From CAJJBL01 sp964519035 (GTDB lineage: Bacteria; Pseudomonadota; Alphaproteobacteria; Puniceispirillales; Marisalimonadaceae), in contig CAZFKZ010000041.1 in assembly GCA_964519035.1 (NCBI GenBank), positions 1-14,374 on the forward strand: 14,374 bases of DNA. The letters are read 5' to 3'. Shown here in pieces: positions 12,203-14,374 of the stretch. Position numbers and translations under genes: made by a program. Position 1 is the stretch's first letter. Every line of letters begins with the position of its first letter. The notes under the pieces are model-generated. The model saw nothing but the letters and a program-made list of their open reading frames with translations, searched no databases and was not told the origin of the DNA.

Positions 12203-12376
12203 CTAGTCTTCTTTAGGGCGAGCAAGTTGTGTGATATATATTGAATAGCAAAAACCTATTATTGCGACAGCATCTACCCAGTTAAATGTTTCATCTGTTC
12301 CACCAATTATTCTGTAAATTCCATATACAAAACAGACTACCCCTAATAACCAACTTTGTGCATATTTGAAATCCAT
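12203..12376 (-). CDS. 57-aa two-helix membrane protein, copy B
   Basis: ATG at 12376, TAG at 12203. The ATG follows the stop of the Cys-rich gene by one base, and GAGG within the last codons of that gene lies about 9 bases upstream, so the pair is translationally coupled. The product starts MDFKYAQSWLLGVVCFVYGI, has a second helix containing AVAIIGFCYSIYIT, and ends RPKED. It matches the 54-aa protein at 7179-7343 along its length at W-L, C, G-I-x-R, A-I-x-GFC, IY-x-T and the acidic end, so the two are probably paralogues. Function unknown. A weak hairpin CCCTA/TAGGG overlaps the stop codon (12201-12218). Confidence 0.7.
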   Translation of the reverse strand: MDFKYAQSWLLGVVCFVYGIYRIIGGTDETFNWVDAVAIIGFCYSIYITQLARPKED

Positions 12377-12377
12377 T

Positions 12378-12614
12378 TTAACTTACCTCATACAATGGTA
12401 ATGCCATTTTAGATAATTTATGCCTACACCATCTGAAACCATTAATATTTTGTAACCTTGTTTTGAAACTCCATCGATTTATATGTTTAAAGTATCGTAT
12501 ACAATTATAACAAAGCAAAATCCATTCTTTATCATAGGAAGTTTTTTTACAATTCCATACAATTCTATATGGAATTTTACATTCGTCACATTGTAGGTTT
12601 TTTTTAAAATACAT
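12378..12614 (-). CDS. Small Cys-rich basic protein (zinc-ribbon-like)
   Basis: 78 aa. Cysteines C9, C12 (CDEC), C22, C35, C38 (CYNC) and C63 (WCRH). The two CxxC pairs, 22 residues apart, suggest a zinc ribbon, and the rest is rich in K, R and aromatic residues, which fits nucleic acid binding. No family is recognised. The ATG at 12614 has no strong SD. A TTGATT/TATAAA promoter candidate lies at 12658-12685. It is the first gene of a pair with the 57-aa membrane protein, one base apart. The Cys-rich gene at 7432 stands near the other copy of that membrane gene, although the two Cys-rich proteins are not clearly similar to each other. Confidence 0.62.
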   Translation of the reverse strand: MYFKKNLQCDECKIPYRIVWNCKKTSYDKEWILLCYNCIRYFKHINRWSFKTRLQNINGFRWCRHKLSKMALPLYEVS

Positions 12615-12657
12615 AATATTTATTAACCATCTATTTCTATTTCATTATTAAAACTTG

Positions 12658-12685
12658 TTTATATAATCTTTTATTATTTAATCAA
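12658..12685 (-). promoter_or_regulatory. Candidate promoter for the Cys-rich/membrane gene pair
   Basis: On the minus strand, TTGATT (12680-12685) and TATAAA (12658-12663) with a 16-base spacer. Transcription would start about 40 bases before the ATG at 12614. Matches are four and five of six positions, so only moderate in AT-rich DNA. Confidence 0.32.
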
Positions 12686-12805
12686 AATAGTTTTGAAAGG
12701 TAAAGAGCAATTGATATTTCTATCTTGTAACTAATGTATTTTAATTGTCATTTCATGATGCTATTATCAGTTTAAATTAGATGAATTTTATGCGAGGAAA
12801 TGGCT

Positions 12806-12985
12806 ATGCTTTTAAAAAATAGTGCTATTGGACTGAATATTCTTCTTTTATTTTTATTTGTAGGATACTTTATCGGTCATGGTTTTCCAGAAAGTTTAAT
12901 CTTATGGAGTTCTGCAACACTTTGGTTGATAGCACCTTTAGTCAATCTCTTGTACATTAAAAAAAATAACTTAAGAAAGAACTAA
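12806..12985 (+). CDS. 59-aa two-helix membrane protein, unknown
   Basis: ATG at 12806 is preferred over the in-frame ATG at 12800 because GAGGA (12794-12798) is 7 bases before the former and only 1 base before the latter. The product starts MLLKNSAIGLNILLLFLFVG, has a short GHGFPES turn, a second helix (about 30-49, WSSATLWLIAPLVNLLYI) and a basic end (KKNNLRKN). Both ends of the second helix and the basic tail suggest the C-terminus faces the cytoplasm. No family recognised. The next gene starts 2 bases after its stop, so the two are an operon with coupled translation. Confidence 0.66.
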   Translation: MLLKNSAIGLNILLLFLFVGYFIGHGFPESLILWSSATLWLIAPLVNLLYIKKNNLRKN

Positions 12986-12987
12986 TA

Positions 12988-13536
12988 ATGATAAAACTCT
13001 TATTCATCCTATTCAATTTTTTGATATTACTTTGGCCTAATTTAGTAAGAAGTGATGCTAAAGGAGAATTAGTAGAAATTTATCTGATTAATCAACTGGA
13101 TGATCAAAGAGGTTACTGTGTTGATATAAAGGGTTATAAATCACGAGCAAAAATTAATAGAGGGATCCAGGCTCATACTTGTTACTCATATCAAGGAGAG
13201 ATTGCTGTGGATCAAGGCTTTAGTAGAAAAAGAATAATGAAGAATGAGTTTATTTTGTCTTCATTTAATGTCTGCATAGAAGCATCTTCTGTTGTAGAAA
13301 TAGGAAGGTTGTATTTAAAAGATTGTGATATGGGAAACGCTCAGAAATTTATATTAATGAGTGATGGAAAGGTTAGTCTTGTTAGTAATAATAAATTATG
13401 TCTGACTGCTTCTCAAGGAAAATCAAGAAAGGGGGGAGGAGGGCTCCCACTACATTTAATTAGAAACCTTTCTTTAGATTTCTGTAATGACAAAATCTCA
13501 AATTATCAGAAATGGGCTATTCGTTCAAAGCAGTAA
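12988..13536 (+). CDS. Secreted ricin-type beta-trefoil (lectin-like) protein
   Basis: 182 aa. Signal peptide at 1-22 (MIKLLFILFNFLILLWPNLV, cleavage near RSDA). The mature part is a single beta-trefoil of the ricin B type. Three cysteine-bearing units are visible: GYCVDIKG with QAHTCYSYQGE (C44, C65), NVCIEA with LYLKDCDMGNAQKF (C96, C113) and KLCLTA with LDFCNDKISNYQKW (C138, C166). The Q-x-[F/W] marks stand at Q119-KF and Q174-KW. Such domains often bind sugars, and many act as modules beside enzymes, but here it stands alone. The sugar is unknown. Codons for KGGGG include six consecutive G (13431-13436), unusual in this AT-rich DNA. It follows the membrane protein by 2 bases. Confidence 0.74.
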   Translation: MIKLLFILFNFLILLWPNLVRSDAKGELVEIYLINQLDDQRGYCVDIKGYKSRAKINRGIQAHTCYSYQGEIAVDQGFSRKRIMKNEFILSSFNVCIEASSVVEIGRLYLKDCDMGNAQKFILMSDGKVSLVSNNKLCLTASQGKSRKGGGGLPLHLIRNLSLDFCNDKISNYQKWAIRSKQ

Positions 13537-13600
13537 AATTTATTAATAACAGTTTAGAAAATTATTTTATATAAGTTTAAGTTTTTATTCTGCCTTAGAT

Positions 13601-13629
13601 TTGTCCTTTTTATGTTACTATATAATAAT
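13601..13629 (+). promoter_or_regulatory. Weak promoter candidate for the CBS gene
   Basis: TTGTCC (13601-13606), a 17-base spacer and AATAAT (13624-13629). A perfect TATAAT also lies at 13621 but with a 14-base spacer. This gives a leader of about 60 bases before the ATG at 13699. Confidence 0.25.
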
Positions 13630-13698
13630 AATAAGTAAATTTAACATATATTTACTCTATTAATATTAAAGTTATGTATGTTTTTAATGGAGGTAAAT

Positions 13699-14139
13699 AT
13701 GGCTTCTGAGAATGAAAACATATTAATATCAATGCTTTTAAAAAGAGATATTATTTCAATTAATGAAAATAAAACAGTTTTTGATGCAATAAAAATTATT
13801 TCTCAAAATAAAATAGGTGCGTTACCTGTAATAAATAATCAAATGAAATTGTCTGGGATCATTTCAGAAAGAGATATCATTCATAAATTATCTGAAAATA
13901 GTGAAATGGATTTTTCAAATATAGAAATAAAATCTATAATGACTAATAAAGTGATCACTTGTAATAAAAACACTCAATCAGATGTGTTGATGACAATAAT
14001 GACAAATAATAAAATAAGACACATCCCGATAGTGGAGAAAAACTCATTAATAGGTATAGTCTCTATTGGTGATGTTGTTAAAAGATTATTAGAAAAAATT
14101 AACTTAGAAAATGCAGAACTTAAAAGTTGGGTTTATTGA
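13699..14139 (+). CDS. Two-CBS-domain protein (Bateman module)
   Basis: 146 aa from the ATG at 13699. GGAGG at 13689-13693 is 5 bases upstream, which rejects the in-frame ATG at 13678. CBS domain 1 spans about 18-65 (DIISINENKTVFDAI, IGALPVIN, LSGIISERDII). CBS domain 2 spans about 80-132 (IMTNKVITCNKNT, IRHIPIVEKNSLIGIVSIGDVVKRLL). The tail ENAELKSWVY is common in this stand-alone family. Paired CBS domains bind adenine nucleotides or related ligands and usually regulate partner enzymes or transporters according to energy state. The ligand and partner are not evident. Often such genes are mislabelled as IMP dehydrogenase, but there is no catalytic domain here. Cytoplasmic, single gene, convergent with the glutathione S-transferase gene. 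Confidence 0.9.
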   Translation: MASENENILISMLLKRDIISINENKTVFDAIKIISQNKIGALPVINNQMKLSGIISERDIIHKLSENSEMDFSNIEIKSIMTNKVITCNKNTQSDVLMTIMTNNKIRHIPIVEKNSLIGIVSIGDVVKRLLEKINLENAELKSWVY

Positions 14140-14180
14140 GATAAAAAATGTATCTATTTCTTTAATTTTTTTTTAATACC
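14139..14180 (+). terminator. Weak hairpin and T-run after the CBS gene
   Basis: AGATA (14139-14143) and TATCT (14151-14155) can pair with an 8-base loop, followed by a T-rich run from 14157 with ten Ts almost unbroken near 14166-14174. The stem is short and AT-only, so termination here is a modest guess. Confidence 0.28.
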
Positions 14181-14195
14181 TGTTCCTTTAATCAT

Positions 14196-14374
14196 TTAAT
14201 CTTCCAGAGGTTCAATGATTTGTGCTATTGGTTTTGTCTCTTTAAATGATTGTCTATCTTTGTGAATATTCCAATACATTTCTAAATTTGGATGCTCATT
14301 TCTCCATTTAAATTTTGGGAATCTAAGATCAAGATATTCTAAACAGGAAAATCCACATACATCTGCAATATTAA
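14196..14374 (-). CDS. Glutathione S-transferase family protein, C-terminal part
   Basis: The frame enters from the right edge and ends at the TAA at 14196-14198, giving the last 59 residues. The end reads NIADVCGFSCLEYLDLRFPK, then FKWRNEHPNLEMYWNIHKDR, QSFKETKP and IAQIIEPLED. This matches the all-alpha C-terminal domain of bacterial glutathione S-transferases, where TLADIA..CALGYLDFR and HPNL..W....RPSF..T.P are standard. These enzymes conjugate or reduce electrophiles with glutathione in the cytosol. The thioredoxin-like N-terminal domain lies outside the window, so subfamily and activity cannot be judged. Convergent with the CBS gene. Confidence 0.82.
   Translation of the reverse strand, partial: NIADVCGFSCLEYLDLRFPKFKWRNEHPNLEMYWNIHKDRQSFKETKPIAQIIEPLED

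Overview
The window comes from a very AT-rich genome (roughly 30 % GC or less by eye), most likely a marine, streamlined gammaproteobacterium. An RsmJ-type 16S rRNA methyltransferase and a CPXCG-type cysteine-rich protein point to Gammaproteobacteria. The scaffold gap of exactly 100 Ns suggests a metagenome-assembled or single-cell genome. The lineage is inferred from gene content only. I saw no tRNA, rRNA, CRISPR array, transposase or integrase.

Layout. From 1 to about 2800 a minus-strand group reads qor-like oxidoreductase -> two-domain sulfurtransferase -> rsmJ (start abutting the previous stop) -> the 5' part of a secreted repeat protein that leaves the window. From 2900 to 6300 lie small metabolic or stress-type genes: a MAPEG membrane protein, a secreted PQQ-type sugar dehydrogenase, an EthD-family protein and three more small proteins of probable dimeric alpha/beta-barrel type, one of them behind a Fur-like box. 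From 6350 to 12600 the window is dominated by very small minus-strand genes: one- or two-helix membrane proteins, Cys-rich zinc-ribbon-like proteins, a double DUF723-like zinc-ribbon protein, small secreted proteins, a DCC thiol oxidoreductase and a Sel1-repeat protein. A CIA30-family gene lies on the plus strand. From 12800 the direction changes: a membrane protein and a secreted ricin-type (beta-trefoil) protein form a tight pair, followed by a two-CBS-domain protein. A convergent glutathione S-transferase gene is cut by the right edge.

Several genes are shorter than usual cut-offs or use non-ATG starts and were found by reading the minus strand: 5333-5425 (30 aa), 7179-7343 (54 aa), 10546-10683 (45 aa, TTG start), 11393-11491 (32 aa) and 12203-12376 (57 aa).

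The most interesting signals are three. First, a pair of diverged tiny membrane-peptide frames ends in the same motif (GLxLTGINLF), and most of their codon differences are synonymous. Second, two related 54-57 aa two-helix proteins each sit next to Cys-rich zinc-ribbon genes and overlap or nearly touch one of them. Third, a perfect Fur palindrome lies just downstream of a TTGACA -35 box with no convincing coding region after it, which makes an iron-responsive small RNA possible. No large new system is evident. The novelty here is in the small-protein layer.
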